Of a stretch of DNA of 64,000 bases, positions 37,121-46,025 are shown one piece after another. Position numbers and translations under genes: made by a program. This DNA is from Sneathiella sp. (GTDB lineage: Bacteria; Pseudomonadota; Alphaproteobacteria; Sneathiellales; Sneathiellaceae): the NCBI RefSeq assembly GCF_002694385.1, contig NZ_NZMB01000010.1, positions 256,962 through 320,961 of the forward strand. The letters are read 5' to 3'. The notes under the pieces were generated by a model. The model worked only from the letters and a program-made list of their open reading frames with translations, had not been told where the DNA came from and ran no database searches. How positions within the stretch are numbered: the first letter of the stretch is position 1; each line of letters begins with the position of its first letter.

Positions 37121-38317
37121 TTATAATCCCAGAACCATTTTGGAGATGATGTTGCGCTGAATTTCGTTACTGCCGCCGTAGATCGTCGCCGCCCGCAAGT
37201 AAAGATGCTCTGCCATCGGCCCAAACCCATAATCCGGCCCGACCTGCGCTTCATTACGACCTTCGTAATTTTGCTCCGCTTCATATGGCGCGCCATACAT
37301 GCCGAGGGATTCCACCAGCAGACTGGTCAGCCGTTGCTGGATTTCCGTTCCCTTGATTTTCAGAACGGACGGTTCCGCCGACAGATTCTTGCCATGCGAC
37401 ATCATCGATAGATACCGGAGTTCGGTATATTCCAGCGCCATCAGGTCAACCTCGATCCGGTTGAGCTTGTTCATGAAATCTGGATCTTCCGCAAGCGGGC
37501 GTCCCCCGCTCCGCTCGGTTTTGGCAATCACATGGAGCCGTTCGACCTGCCGCTTTGAACGGGCAACGCGCGCGATACCATTACGTTCGTTTCCAAGAAG
37601 GAATTTGGCGTAGGTCCATCCCTTGTTTTCTTCCCCGATCCGGTTCTTGACCGGAACACGGACGTCTTCAAAGAAGACCTCATTGAGGCTGTGTTCCTTA
37701 TCGAGGCCGATAATCGGCTTCACGGTGATGCCCGGCGTTTTCATGTCAATGAGAAGGAAGGAAATTCCCTCCTGCTGCTTGACGGAGCTATCAGTGCGCA
37801 CGAGACAGAAAATCATGTCCGCATTCTGCGCGAAGGTCGTCCAGATTTTCTGGCCGTTCACGATGTAATCATCCCCGTCGCGGACAGCTTTCGTCTGCAG
37901 GGATGCAAGGTCGGAACCCGAGCCCGGCTCGGAATAGCCCTGACACCACCAGTCATCGGAGTTCAGGATACGCGGCAGATAATAGTCCTTCTGCTCCTGA
38001 TTACCGAAGGTATAGATCACCGGCCCAACCATACTTACCCCGAACGGCAGCGCGATCGGCGCCGAGGCATGCCCGAATTCATGGGCAGCAATATATTTCT
38101 GCGTGACGGTCCAGCCCGTGCCGCCATATTCCTTTGGCCAGTTCGGCGCCAACCAGCCTTTTTCGTTGAGAATTTTCTGCCAGCGAACCTGCCCTTCCTT
38201 GGTGGCATGTAGCCCGCGGTCAAAGCGTTCCTTCACGTCATCAGGCAGGGATGTCGCAAGAAATTCCCGCACCTCGTCGCGGAATGCCAAGTCTTCTTTA
38301 CTAAATGATAGATCCAT
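37121..38317 (-). CDS. Acyl-CoA dehydrogenase, larger partner (PimC-like)
   Basis: FAD enzyme of 398 residues. WLAPNWPKEYGGTG, CQGYSEPGSGSDLASL, and the C-terminal RAATIYGGSNEIQRNIIS are typical. The standard motif of FAD contact (SEPGSGSDL) is intact, so this is likely the FAD-bound catalytic half of the pair with the gene at 35975. Two tandem TGGGCCCA elements sit 30-51 bp upstream of the ATG. Confidence 0.92.
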   Translation of the reverse strand: MDLSFSKEDLAFRDEVREFLATSLPDDVKERFDRGLHATKEGQVRWQKILNEKGWLAPNWPKEYGGTGWTVTQKYIAAHEFGHASAPIALPFGVSMVGPVIYTFGNQEQKDYYLPRILNSDDWWCQGYSEPGSGSDLASLQTKAVRDGDDYIVNGQKIWTTFAQNADMIFCLVRTDSSVKQQEGISFLLIDMKTPGITVKPIIGLDKEHSLNEVFFEDVRVPVKNRIGEENKGWTYAKFLLGNERNGIARVARSKRQVERLHVIAKTERSGGRPLAEDPDFMNKLNRIEVDLMALEYTELRYLSMMSHGKNLSAEPSVLKIKGTEIQQRLTSLLVESLGMYGAPYEAEQNYEGRNEAQVGPDYGFGPMAEHLYLRAATIYGGSNEIQRNIISKMVLGL

Positions 38318-38346
38318 CCGGTTTCTCCATTATTTTCATGGGGTTC

Positions 38347-38368
38347 TTTGGGCCCATTTTGGGCCCAT
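38347..38368. repeat. Tandem 11-bp repeat with TGGGCCCA palindromes
   Basis: TTTGGGCCCAT occurs twice with no spacer (38347-38357, 38358-38368), one helical turn apart and 30-51 bp upstream of the acyl-CoA dehydrogenase pair. Each unit contains the 8-bp palindrome TGGGCCCA. The same palindrome, within ATTTTGGGCCCA read on the other strand, lies before the thioesterase gene at 42856. Looks like a dimeric-protein operator. Confidence 0.55.
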
Positions 38369-38500
38369 GCTAGGCTGGCTTTTCCTTCTTTGCAAGCATG
38401 GCTTTCATTTTATCCGCCTCAAGGTAGCGAGGCGGACAATCCGTTGCGTTACAAGTGCCGGACTCGCCTGAAAAAGTCATCATATATTCCAAATTCAGCG

Positions 38501-40099
38501 CTAGAATTTACGGAATCGCGCCAGTCCGTCACGGGCGATCTGCTCCATCAAACCGACTTCCCAGGTCAGATATTCCTGCATCCGCCGGCGAACGCTTTCC
38601 CTGTCGCTTGTATCATAGGGTTTATACCAGACGTCATCAGCCTCGCTCAGCAGCCGCGTCTCCCCGCTTTCGAGGGGAAGAGAGGATTTTTCCCATGCAT
38701 CGGTTCCACCGGCCAGCACCCGGACAATTGTCTGCGGCCTCAGACGGGCCACCTCGGGCGCCGCGAGATGCGCGAGTTCACCGTCAGGCGACGTCAGGAT
38801 TACCAGCCCCGCCGCCGGCATGAAGACAAGATCCTTCTCCAATCGTGCCCGGATCGCCCAATAAGCGCCGGGGACATGGCCGGCGCGATAGTCCAGCGAA
38901 CTGGCAAGATCAATCACCGCCACCGCTTCGCCAGAAGCCAGAACCGCATCCAACTCATAGGGCGTCACCGTTTCCGCCTTTTTCACATCACCGCCAGGGG
39001 CCGGGCCTTTTTCCGTAAGAGCCTCCGGCCCCACCGTCAGGGCGTACACTTCCGTCCAGTTCATCTGGATTAGCCAGGATGCCGTCATGATGGCGCGGAC
39101 GGCGCAGTCATCTATCACGACGATGCGTGCATTGCGAACGCCGATATATTCATCCGTCGCCTGCACCAGCTGCCCACCCGGCGTATGGCGGGCGCCGGGC
39201 AGATGGCCGTTCAGAAATTCTTCTTCCGTCCGGACATCACAGAGAAACAATGTCCGTTCCTGACGTTCCGCCTGCATTTTTCCGAGGGTTTCAAGATCAA
39301 TCGACCGGACACCGAAACGCTCCGCAACGGCCTTCGCTTCCCGCTGGCTCCTGGCGAGAGCCTCTGTCCCCGGCGCGGGCGCCACCCTGTCTTCGCGGTG
39401 GGCAAGATCAAGCCCCGACAGATACCACCCCATCGTTCCGTCTTTCAGAGCCGTGATCGGGTTTTTTATGCCCGCGTTGATCAGGGACTGTGCGCCGATA
39501 ATACTGCGCGTTCGCCCGGCGCAATTGACGACAATCGGCGTTGTCTCATCCTGAACGCTTTCATGCACCCGGTGCACCAGCTCTGCCCCCGGCATATCAA
39601 TCCCTCCGGGAATGGACATGCGGTGAAATTCCGGAAAAGGGCGGCTATCGAGAATAGCAATCTTCTCGCCTTGCCCTTGTCGTCTCGCCAGTTCTTCCGC
39701 CGTTATATGCGGCGTGCCACAGTTTTCCTCGACAAACTCTCCGAACGCCTTGCTCGGCACATTAACGCCGGTGAACAGCTCGAAACCCGCCGCATGCCAT
39801 CCGGCAATCCCCTCCTCTACCAGATAGAGATTGTCATAGCCGAGGGATTGCAGGCGTTCTGCCGCCCGTTCTGCAAGTGGCAACTCCGGCCCCTGGTCCA
39901 GTATATAGACGGGAACGGTTTTACGCGGCATCAGCGCCGCCGCCCGCAGTTCCAGATGGCTGAGTGGCAAGGGAACTGCAAAGAAGGGATGGCCCTGCGA
40001 ATGCACGCCCTGCTCCCGCACATCAATGAGGGCGTATTCTCCGGCATCTTCCTGCATCAAGAGACGCAGGGCCTGCGGCGTGATTGTCTTGATGGTCAA
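38501..40099 (-). CDS. Four-domain rhodanese-like sulfurtransferase
   Basis: A 532-residue cytoplasmic protein of four rhodanese repeats (about 1-110, 129-235, 270-370, 395-490). Only repeat 2 keeps the catalytic cysteine, Cys193 in IVVNCAGRTRS. The matching places in repeats 1, 3 and 4 hold non-Cys residues (repeat 3 has ...IDDCAVRA with Cys two places off). A TTG start at 40099 is chosen because AGAGG lies 7 nt before it and it overlaps the cysteine dioxygenase stop by 3 bases (TTGA). An ATG at 40144 is less likely. Likely handles sulfane sulfur or sulfite from cysteine oxidation. Confidence 0.85.
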   Translation of the reverse strand: MTIKTITPQALRLLMQEDAGEYALIDVREQGVHSQGHPFFAVPLPLSHLELRAAALMPRKTVPVYILDQGPELPLAERAAERLQSLGYDNLYLVEEGIAGWHAAGFELFTGVNVPSKAFGEFVEENCGTPHITAEELARRQGQGEKIAILDSRPFPEFHRMSIPGGIDMPGAELVHRVHESVQDETTPIVVNCAGRTRSIIGAQSLINAGIKNPITALKDGTMGWYLSGLDLAHREDRVAPAPGTEALARSQREAKAVAERFGVRSIDLETLGKMQAERQERTLFLCDVRTEEEFLNGHLPGARHTPGGQLVQATDEYIGVRNARIVVIDDCAVRAIMTASWLIQMNWTEVYALTVGPEALTEKGPAPGGDVKKAETVTPYELDAVLASGEAVAVIDLASSLDYRAGHVPGAYWAIRARLEKDLVFMPAAGLVILTSPDGELAHLAAPEVARLRPQTIVRVLAGGTDAWEKSSLPLESGETRLLSEADDVWYKPYDTSDRESVRRRMQEYLTWEVGLMEQIARDGLARFRKF

Positions 40100-40674
40100 C
40101 GGCGCGCCTCTCGAATGTCTGTATGGGCGGGAAAGGTTTTCCATTCCAGAGTCCGGCTGTTCCAGAATTTGCGCTCATGCAGCTGTTCAAGCGCCAGGCC
40201 ATACATATGGAAATTCATGACCGGCCGCCCTTCTTCAATATGAATGGTGTGAATATCCCCGGGCAACATGGCGATCCCCGTTCCCGGCTCAACCATATGC
40301 CGGCCCGCCTCGGCAACGCCCTCGGGTGTCTTTGTGTAAAACCGGTTTTCCTCCTGACCGTCGATACCGACAATCACCGCCCAGGTAGTATGGTCATGGG
40401 GCGGCGCACTGACTGCCCCATCGGCAACATTCAGATAGAGGGCGAAGCGATGATCCGCATCCTCCGACAGGCGGTAAAGACAGCTACGGCGTTTCGAGTC
40501 CGCTTCAGGCGGCGGGAAATCCGTGATGGGGAAATATTCCTTCTTTGCGGCAAGCGCTATCAGCTCCTCTCTGATATCCTCCAGAACCGGGCGCGTGATC
40601 TCATGGTCCTCTGTCTTCTCGCGAATACGCGCGACAGTTTCCGCAACGGCCTTCTGACGTTCACTGACGTTCAT
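40096..40674 (-). CDS. Cysteine dioxygenase-family cupin
   Basis: Thiol dioxygenase of 192 residues, the bacterial type. The iron ligands are in PHDHTTW (His-x-His) and the later HTIHIEEG. RSCLYRLSEDADHRFALYL starts the cupin. Typical product is cysteine sulfinate (or 3-mercaptopropionate sulfinate). Overlap with the rhodanese start shows a sulfur-catabolism operon. Confidence 0.9.
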   Translation of the reverse strand: MNVSERQKAVAETVARIREKTEDHEITRPVLEDIREELIALAAKKEYFPITDFPPPEADSKRRSCLYRLSEDADHRFALYLNVADGAVSAPPHDHTTWAVIVGIDGQEENRFYTKTPEGVAEAGRHMVEPGTGIAMLPGDIHTIHIEEGRPVMNFHMYGLALEQLHERKFWNSRTLEWKTFPAHTDIREARR

Positions 40675-40772
40675 CCTCCCACTCCCCTTTTTTCATTGCC
40701 TTTACATTTAGCATCCTGCACCCTGCAAGGAAAGCAAAGGCGGTTAAAAAATCAGGCGGACGGAACAAAATC

Positions 40773-42233
40773 ATGATCAGGAAAACCCTTCTTCTGGTGG
40801 TCATTCTTCTCCTCGCGCTGATTGGTGTGATTGCCTACAAAACCTTCACCAATAAACCCGCCGAAGTAACAGTCTCCGCCGCCGAAATGCCGCCCATAGA
40901 TGCGCTCGCGGCTGCCGAACGGCTGGCGAAGGCCGTCAGGATCCGCACCATTTCCACCGGGCGCGACGATCCGCCCGCCAGCGCCGAATTTGACCGGCTG
41001 CATCAGTTGATCAACACCGCCTATCCACAGGTCGCTGAAAGGCTGAAGCGGGAAGTCATTGGCGGATACAGCCTGCTGTATACATGGGAGGGGAGCGACC
41101 CCACGTTACCGCCGATCCTGCTGATGGGGCATATGGATGTGGTGCCTGTGGAGCCGGGCACGGAAGACGACTGGCAGCAGGATGCCTTTTCGGGCGCCAT
41201 AGAAGACGGGATGGTCTGGGGGCGCGGCACTCTGGATGACAAGGTTTCCGTCTTTGCCATTCTGGAAGCGGCGGAGCATTTGCTGACAGACGGCTTTAAG
41301 CCAACGCGCACAATATACTTTGCCTTCGGCCATGATGAGGAGATTGGCGGCGAGAAAGGCGCGGCTCAGATCGCTGCTTTGCTGAAGAAGCGCGGGGTAA
41401 ACCTCGCCTTTACCCTTGATGAGGGAATGGTGATTGTCAGCGGCCTGATGCCGGGGATTGATAAACCCATTGCTTTTATTGCACTCGCGGAAAAGGGCTA
41501 TCTCACGCTTCAATTGACCGCCGCGACGACAGGTGGCCATTCCTCCATCCCGCCGCGAACGACGGCCATCGGCAAGATCGCCCGGGCAATTACACGGCTG
41601 GAGGAAAACCGCCTGCCGGCAACATTACAAAGCCCGGCTTCCGATATGTTCGATACCCTCTCGCCGCACATGTCCCTGCCGCTTCGGGCGATTATCTCGA
41701 ACCGCTGGCTGCTGGATCCGCTGCTGGTGAGAGAGCTGGGCAAGGGCGGGGCAACCAATGCCATGGTCCGCACCACAACCGCCGTCACCATTGCGGAAGG
41801 CGGGACGAAAGATAACGTCCTGCCTTCCACGGCGATGGCAACGGTCAATTTCCGCCTGCTGCCGGGAACAAGCATTCAGGATGTCATCGACCATGTTACG
41901 AAGGTAATTGATGATGCCGACGTGACAATCGACATCAAACAGGGAAATGAGCCGTCCCGTGTTTCCAGCCGGGAAGGAGACAGTTACCGATTGATTGAGA
42001 CAACTATTCGCGAGACATTCCCGGATGTCCTCGTCTCTCCCGGGTTGATGCTGGCCGGGTCCGACAGCAAGCATTATGAAGAGGTTGCGGAGAATAACTA
42101 CCGTTTCCTTCCCATGCGGTTCGGGCCGGAAGATCTGGCGCGGGTTCATGGCACGAATGAACGGATCGTCATCGACAATTACGTGGAAATTATCCAGTTC
42201 TATCGCCGCCTGATGGAGAATTCGGGCGGCTAA
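40773..42233 (+). CDS. Membrane-anchored M20-family carboxypeptidase
   Basis: Metallopeptidase of 486 residues, similar in layout to PM20D1. One N-terminal membrane anchor (KTLLLVVILLLALIGVIAYK). Zinc and catalytic motifs: LLMGHMDVVPVEPG (His, Asp), GRGTLDDK, and GHDEEIGGEKGA with the Glu-Glu pair. GGHSSIPPRTTAIG starts the dimerisation lid. It likely acts in the periplasm on N-acyl amino acids or dipeptides. Two convergent small-gene neighbours end downstream. Confidence 0.9.
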   Translation: MIRKTLLLVVILLLALIGVIAYKTFTNKPAEVTVSAAEMPPIDALAAAERLAKAVRIRTISTGRDDPPASAEFDRLHQLINTAYPQVAERLKREVIGGYSLLYTWEGSDPTLPPILLMGHMDVVPVEPGTEDDWQQDAFSGAIEDGMVWGRGTLDDKVSVFAILEAAEHLLTDGFKPTRTIYFAFGHDEEIGGEKGAAQIAALLKKRGVNLAFTLDEGMVIVSGLMPGIDKPIAFIALAEKGYLTLQLTAATTGGHSSIPPRTTAIGKIARAITRLEENRLPATLQSPASDMFDTLSPHMSLPLRAIISNRWLLDPLLVRELGKGGATNAMVRTTTAVTIAEGGTKDNVLPSTAMATVNFRLLPGTSIQDVIDHVTKVIDDADVTIDIKQGNEPSRVSSREGDSYRLIETTIRETFPDVLVSPGLMLAGSDSKHYEEVAENNYRFLPMRFGPEDLARVHGTNERIVIDNYVEIIQFYRRLMENSGG

Positions 42234-42236
42234 GCC

Positions 42237-42482
42237 TCAATGCCGCCGCGCCTGAACGATAATGGCCTCAATGGTGGCCTCACCCAGGGATTTGATGGCT
42301 TCCAGACGGTGCTGCCCCTTGATCAGCACATAACGATCCTGCCCCATACGCACCTGTATCGGCGTTTTCTGCCCATTGTCCAGAATATCTTCCGCCAGCT
42401 CTTCAACACGGGTCGAGTTTAACTCTTTGCGCATCTTGACCGGCACATAAATCTTGTCGGTGTCAATAATGACGGTTCTCAT
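42237..42482 (-). CDS. ParB/sulfiredoxin-fold small protein
   Basis: An 81-residue protein started at the ATG at 42482 (MRTVIIDTDKIYVP) after GGGAAAAG. DILDNGQKTPIQVR and YVLIKGQHRLEAIKSLGE match the ParB N-terminal nuclease-like domain (the G-x-H-R loop). It has no DNA-binding helix-turn-helix, so it is not a partitioning protein. Function unknown. It converges with the carboxypeptidase gene 3 bp away. Confidence 0.85.
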   Translation of the reverse strand: MRTVIIDTDKIYVPVKMRKELNSTRVEELAEDILDNGQKTPIQVRMGQDRYVLIKGQHRLEAIKSLGEATIEAIIVQARRH

Positions 42483-42592
42483 CTTTTCCCTGCCTTTATT
42501 GCAGCCGTAGATATTCCATGGATGCCCATATCCTGTATCACAAACACCCCGCCGGTCGCGTCTCATCCTATATTCAGATACTGGAGACGAGG

Positions 42593-42781
42593 ATGACAGA
42601 CAAAGGGCACGCTGATAAGTGGGAATTTTATCAGGATCACAATGTAAAGCATCATAAATGGCGCTGGCGGCGAACCGCTCCAAACGGCCGGATCGTCGGC
42701 GCATCCACCCAGGGCTATGTAGATCGCGATGAATGCATCGAAAACGCCGTCCGCAATGGCTATGTGAAAGACGCGGGCTGA
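42593..42781 (+). CDS. DUF1508 (YegP-like) protein
   Basis: A 62-residue protein started at the ATG at 42593 after GGAGACGAGG. KWEFYQDHNVKHHKWRWRR and APNGRIVGASTQGYVDRDEC show a single DUF1508 repeat. Function unknown. It stands alone, divergent from the ParB-like gene. Confidence 0.85.
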   Translation: MTDKGHADKWEFYQDHNVKHHKWRWRRTAPNGRIVGASTQGYVDRDECIENAVRNGYVKDAG

Positions 42782-42824
42782 GTGAGCATCAGCCCTCTTG
42801 CGCTGCAAGGCATTATCGTCATAC

Positions 42825-42832
42825 TGGGCCCA
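42825..42832. promoter_or_regulatory. TGGGCCCA palindrome before thioesterase gene
   Basis: The 8-bp palindrome is 24 bp before the thioesterase ATG. Read on the minus strand it is ATTTTGGGCCCA, matching 12 bases of the tandem repeat at 38347-38368. Candidate operator shared by acyl-CoA genes. Confidence 0.4.
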
Positions 42833-42855
42833 AAATAATAAGCTCAGGTACCAGT

Positions 42856-43266
42856 ATGACACTCTCCCCCATCCCGGAAGGCTTTCGCCCCTTTACATCC
42901 CGCGGACGCTATACGGAAAAGATCGGCCCCCTCTATTACCGCGAGGAGGGCGACAGCTTCACTTATGGATTCCTGGCCGATGAAGGCCACGCCAATGCCA
43001 ATGGCATCGTTCATGGCGGCATGCTGATCAGCTTTCTGGATGAAGCACTCGGCCAGATCATCTGGCGCAGTGTGGACCGGCAGCGCTGCGCCACCATTTC
43101 CCTGAATTGTGATTTCGTCGCGTCTGCCAAACCGGGCGACTGGATCGAGACGCGCGCCACCATCAGCAAACGCGGGCTGGCCGTCGTCTTTATCCGCGGG
43201 GAGCTGGTTGTCGGCGACAGGACGATCCTGATCGCTGACGGCATTTGGAAAATTATCGGCAAGTGA
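42856..43266 (+). CDS. PaaI-type hotdog thioesterase
   Basis: Acyl-CoA thioesterase of 136 residues from the ATG at 42856. NGIVHGGMLISFLDEALG is the family's signature, with the catalytic Asp in the helix and NCDFVASAKPGDWIE following. It likely recycles CoA from stuck acyl-CoA species. The TGGGCCCA motif and a long-chain acyl-CoA ligase gene 166 bp downstream place it with fatty acid metabolism. Confidence 0.88.
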   Translation: MTLSPIPEGFRPFTSRGRYTEKIGPLYYREEGDSFTYGFLADEGHANANGIVHGGMLISFLDEALGQIIWRSVDRQRCATISLNCDFVASAKPGDWIETRATISKRGLAVVFIRGELVVGDRTILIADGIWKIIGK

Positions 43267-43431
43267 ATCCGAGTGGCTGACAACGACGCAGCCTGCAAAT
43301 TCCCTTACTGCGAGCCTTATATGTCCCAGCCTATTGAAAAGATTACCGAATGAACAGTTTCCATTGACCGATCTCCCCTTTGCAACGTACCCTGTCACCA
43401 ACAGGGACATCAACTCAATCCAGGGGATATT

Positions 43432-45150
43432 ATGTCAAATTTTCTATGGGAGAAATCTTACCCGAAAGGGGTTTCTTGGGACATCACGATCGAAGACAAG
43501 CCCGTCTATGCCCTGCTTGATGAAGCGGTGCGCAAATGGTCCGGCAACTATGCTATCGACTTTATGGGGAAGCGATACACCTATGCCGAATTGGACGCCC
43601 TCGTAAATCGCGCCGCGAAAGGATTTCGCGCTCTTGGTGTAAAAGAAGGTGTGCATGTCGGCCTCTATCTGCCGAATACGCCACACTATATGGTCTGTTT
43701 TTTTGGCATACTGAAAGCAGGCGGCACGGTGGTCAACTATTCACCGCTGGATGCCGAGCGGGAACTCCGTCACAAGATCGAAGACAGCCATACGGATTTC
43801 ATTGTTACGCTGGACCTGGAGGTCCTGTATCCGAAAATTGCCGGAATGCTGAACCAGACCCGGCTCAAGAAAATCATCGTCGGTTGCCTGAAGGAAGTTC
43901 TGCCTTTTCCGAAAAACTTCCTGTATCCGCTGCTCAAGTCAAAGGAGATTGCCAAAGTTCCGAATAACGCTCAGAACATGACTTTCCATGACCTGATCAA
44001 TAATGATGGCAAGATCGAGGCGAGCCCGGTTCCCGATCCAGGCGAACGGGTTGCCGTCCTGCAATATACCGGCGGCACGACCGGGCTTCCCAAGGGCGCG
44101 ATGCTCACACACCGGAACCTGATCGCCGCCTGCCAGCAGTATCGCGCCATGCAGCAGGGGGATGAGGCGGTTCTCATTGACGGACAGGAAAAAATCCTCG
44201 CTGTTCTGCCGCTTTTTCATATCTACGCTCTTTCCGTTATCATGACTTTCGGCATTGCCGGGGGGTATGAAATCATCCTGCATCCGAAGTTTGAGCTGGA
44301 GGCGGTAATGAAGGACCTCAACAAGAAAAAACCGACGGTTTTCCCGGGTGTTCCGACCATGTATATGGCCATTGCCAGCCACCCGAAGATCAAGGAATAT
44401 GACCTGTCGTCTTTGAAATTCTGCGCCTCTGGCGGGGCACCGCTCCCCTTTGAGGTGCAGGAACAGTTCCAGAGGGTCACCGGCTGCCGCCTGCTGGAAG
44501 GCTGGGGGATGACGGAGACCTCTCCCTCCGGCACCAGCACGCCCATGACCGACAAGCGCGTTGCCGGAGCGGCCGGCGTCCCGCTGCCCGGTATCGAAAT
44601 CCGCATCTTTGGCGTTGATGACAAAAGCAAGATTATGCCCACAGGAGAGATCGGCGAGATCGGCATCAAGGGTCCCAACGTCATGAAAGGCTATTGGAAC
44701 AAGCCCGAAGCCACGGCAGAATCCTTCGTTGACGGGTTTTTCCTGAGCGGTGATACGGGCTATCTCGATGAAGACGGATATATGCATATTGTCGACCGCA
44801 CCAAGGACATGATTACCTCGGGCGGTTTCAACGTCTATCCCCGCCTGATCGAGGAAGCGATTTTCGAGCATCCGGCCGTCGCCGAGGTCACCGTGGTAGG
44901 CATTCCCGACGATTATCGCGGTGAGGCGGCAAAGGCATTTGTCAAACTCTCGCCGGGCGCCAAGGAATTTTCGCTTGAGGAGCTTCGTACTTTCCTGAAA
45001 GATAAGCTCGGCAAGCATGAGTTGCCCTCTGCCCTCGAATTCCGGGCGGAGTTACCGAAGACGCTCGTTGGCAAGCTGTCCAAAAAGGAACTTGTTGAAG
45101 AGGAAAGACAGAAATATGAGGCGCGGAAAAAGGCCGAAACCGGAGCCTGA
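43432..45150 (+). CDS. fadD: Long-chain fatty acid-CoA ligase
   Basis: AMP-forming acyl-CoA synthetase of 572 residues. The P-loop is YTGGTTGLPKGAM near residue 215; GWGMTETSPSG is the adenine motif, and GDTGYLDEDGYMHIVDRTKD with SGGFNVYP is the hinge. The catalytic Lys lies in LVGKLSKKEL. GGGGAT precedes the ATG. Single gene, likely supplying acyl-CoA for the beta-oxidation operon at 55-60 kb. Confidence 0.92.
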   Translation: MSNFLWEKSYPKGVSWDITIEDKPVYALLDEAVRKWSGNYAIDFMGKRYTYAELDALVNRAAKGFRALGVKEGVHVGLYLPNTPHYMVCFFGILKAGGTVVNYSPLDAERELRHKIEDSHTDFIVTLDLEVLYPKIAGMLNQTRLKKIIVGCLKEVLPFPKNFLYPLLKSKEIAKVPNNAQNMTFHDLINNDGKIEASPVPDPGERVAVLQYTGGTTGLPKGAMLTHRNLIAACQQYRAMQQGDEAVLIDGQEKILAVLPLFHIYALSVIMTFGIAGGYEIILHPKFELEAVMKDLNKKKPTVFPGVPTMYMAIASHPKIKEYDLSSLKFCASGGAPLPFEVQEQFQRVTGCRLLEGWGMTETSPSGTSTPMTDKRVAGAAGVPLPGIEIRIFGVDDKSKIMPTGEIGEIGIKGPNVMKGYWNKPEATAESFVDGFFLSGDTGYLDEDGYMHIVDRTKDMITSGGFNVYPRLIEEAIFEHPAVAEVTVVGIPDDYRGEAAKAFVKLSPGAKEFSLEELRTFLKDKLGKHELPSALEFRAELPKTLVGKLSKKELVEEERQKYEARKKAETGA

Positions 45151-45210
45151 CCGACCTATTGCCTTACAGATGCGCGCCTGCCCTGAGAGAGCAGGACGCC
45201 GGAGGATCGT

Positions 45211-45762
45211 ATGAGTAGCTTTCTTGCCATAGATTTCGAAACCGCCAACAACCAGCCCGACAGCGCCTGCGCGATCGGGCTGGTCCGAGCGGAAGAGGGG
45301 GAGATCGTTGCTGAGGCAGCGTTTCTGATCCGGCCGCCCAGCCCGGAATTCTACTTTACCCATATCCATGGCCTGACCTGGGCCCATGTGGCGGATGCGC
45401 CGGACTTCGGCACCCTCTGGCCCGACATGTCCCCCTTTTTTGATGATGTGGATTTTTTCGCGGCCCATAATGCAGGCTTCGATGCCAAGGTTCTTCGTCA
45501 ATGCTGCGCGCGCTATCAACTCGCCCCACCGACACAGGAATTTACCTGCACCGTCAAGCTGGCCCGCGGCATGTGGGAAGTCCGCCCGACAAAATTGCCG
45601 AATGTCGCGCATTTTCTGGGGCTTGACCTCAACCATCATGACGCCCTGTCAGACAGCCGGGCCTGCGCCAACATCATCCTGGCGGCAGAACGGGACGGCT
45701 GGTCATTTGAAACCGGCTATGACAATGTGGGCGAAAGATATATCGCCATGGATCAGCATTGA
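45211..45762 (+). CDS. DnaQ-like 3'-5' exonuclease
   Basis: DEDDh exonuclease domain protein of 183 residues, probably acting on DNA or RNA ends. Exo I has Asp8 and Glu10 (AIDFETAN), Exo II is AAHNAGFDAKVL, and Exo III is HHDALSDSRACANI with the His and Asp. It has no polymerase or helicase domain. It lies 60 bp after fadD. Confidence 0.9.
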   Translation: MSSFLAIDFETANNQPDSACAIGLVRAEEGEIVAEAAFLIRPPSPEFYFTHIHGLTWAHVADAPDFGTLWPDMSPFFDDVDFFAAHNAGFDAKVLRQCCARYQLAPPTQEFTCTVKLARGMWEVRPTKLPNVAHFLGLDLNHHDALSDSRACANIILAAERDGWSFETGYDNVGERYIAMDQH

Positions 45763-45772
45763 CACGGGCTTT

Positions 45773-45791
45773 ATTGCGACTCATTCGCAAT
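45773..45791 (+). promoter_or_regulatory. Fur-like box 1
   Basis: A 19-bp inverted repeat, ATTGCGA-CTCAT-TCGCAAT, with perfect 7-bp arms. Length and the A/T-ended GCGA...TCGC arms fit iron-box variants of proteobacteria. It sits 66 bp before the 55-codon gene and just upstream of its -35. Confidence 0.5.
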
Positions 45792-45796
45792 ATCTA

Positions 45797-45841
45797 TTGA
45801 CGCAACATTCATCCTATTATTTAATAATGACAATCATTCGC
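45797..45841 (+). promoter_or_regulatory. Promoter overlapped by Fur-like box 2
   Basis: TTGACG at 45797-45802 and TTTAAT at 45820-45825, 17 bp apart, make a good sigma-70 promoter. From 45823 to 45841 the sequence AATAATGACAATCATTCGC matches the classic 19-bp Fur box (GATAATGATAATCATTATC) at 15 of 19 places and covers the -10 and start region. Fur binding would block transcription when iron is plentiful. Confidence 0.55.
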
Positions 45842-45857
45842 ATGATTGGAAGGTTAA

Positions 45858-46025
45858 ATGATTCTCATTAGATATCTCGCCCCTGCTGCTTTGGGATCAC
45901 TGCTGGTAAAAGCGGCGGAAGAGCAGACGGCGATCAGGGAGAGCTGCAAGACCAGCACGGAAGGTTTTCGCGACGCGCAGCGTCTGTATTCGGCCGAGGG
46001 ACAAAAAGAAGGGCGGCCCCAATAA
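45858..46025 (+). CDS. Small gene (55 residues) under Fur-like boxes
   Basis: An ATG at 45858 after GGAAGG (5-nt spacing) opens 55 codons ending TAA at 46025. The N-terminus MILIRYLAPAALGSLLVKAA is weakly hydrophobic, followed by EEQTAIRESCKTSTEGFRDA and a polar tail. No family recognised. Two Fur-like boxes and a good promoter precede it and a hairpin terminator overlaps its last codons, so it forms a complete unit. It could be a translated small gene or the processed part of an iron-regulated RNA. Confidence 0.55.
   Translation: MILIRYLAPAALGSLLVKAAEEQTAIRESCKTSTEGFRDAQRLYSAEGQKEGRPQ

Noticed and set aside
36002-37126. Long antisense reading frame over the acyl-CoA dehydrogenase
   Set aside because: It is a shadow of the conserved minus-strand dehydrogenase; high third-position GC in coding DNA makes such frames common.
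42237-42482. ParB-like protein as a plasmid partition gene
   Set aside because: Only 81 residues, without the helix-turn-helix, and no parA or parS nearby.
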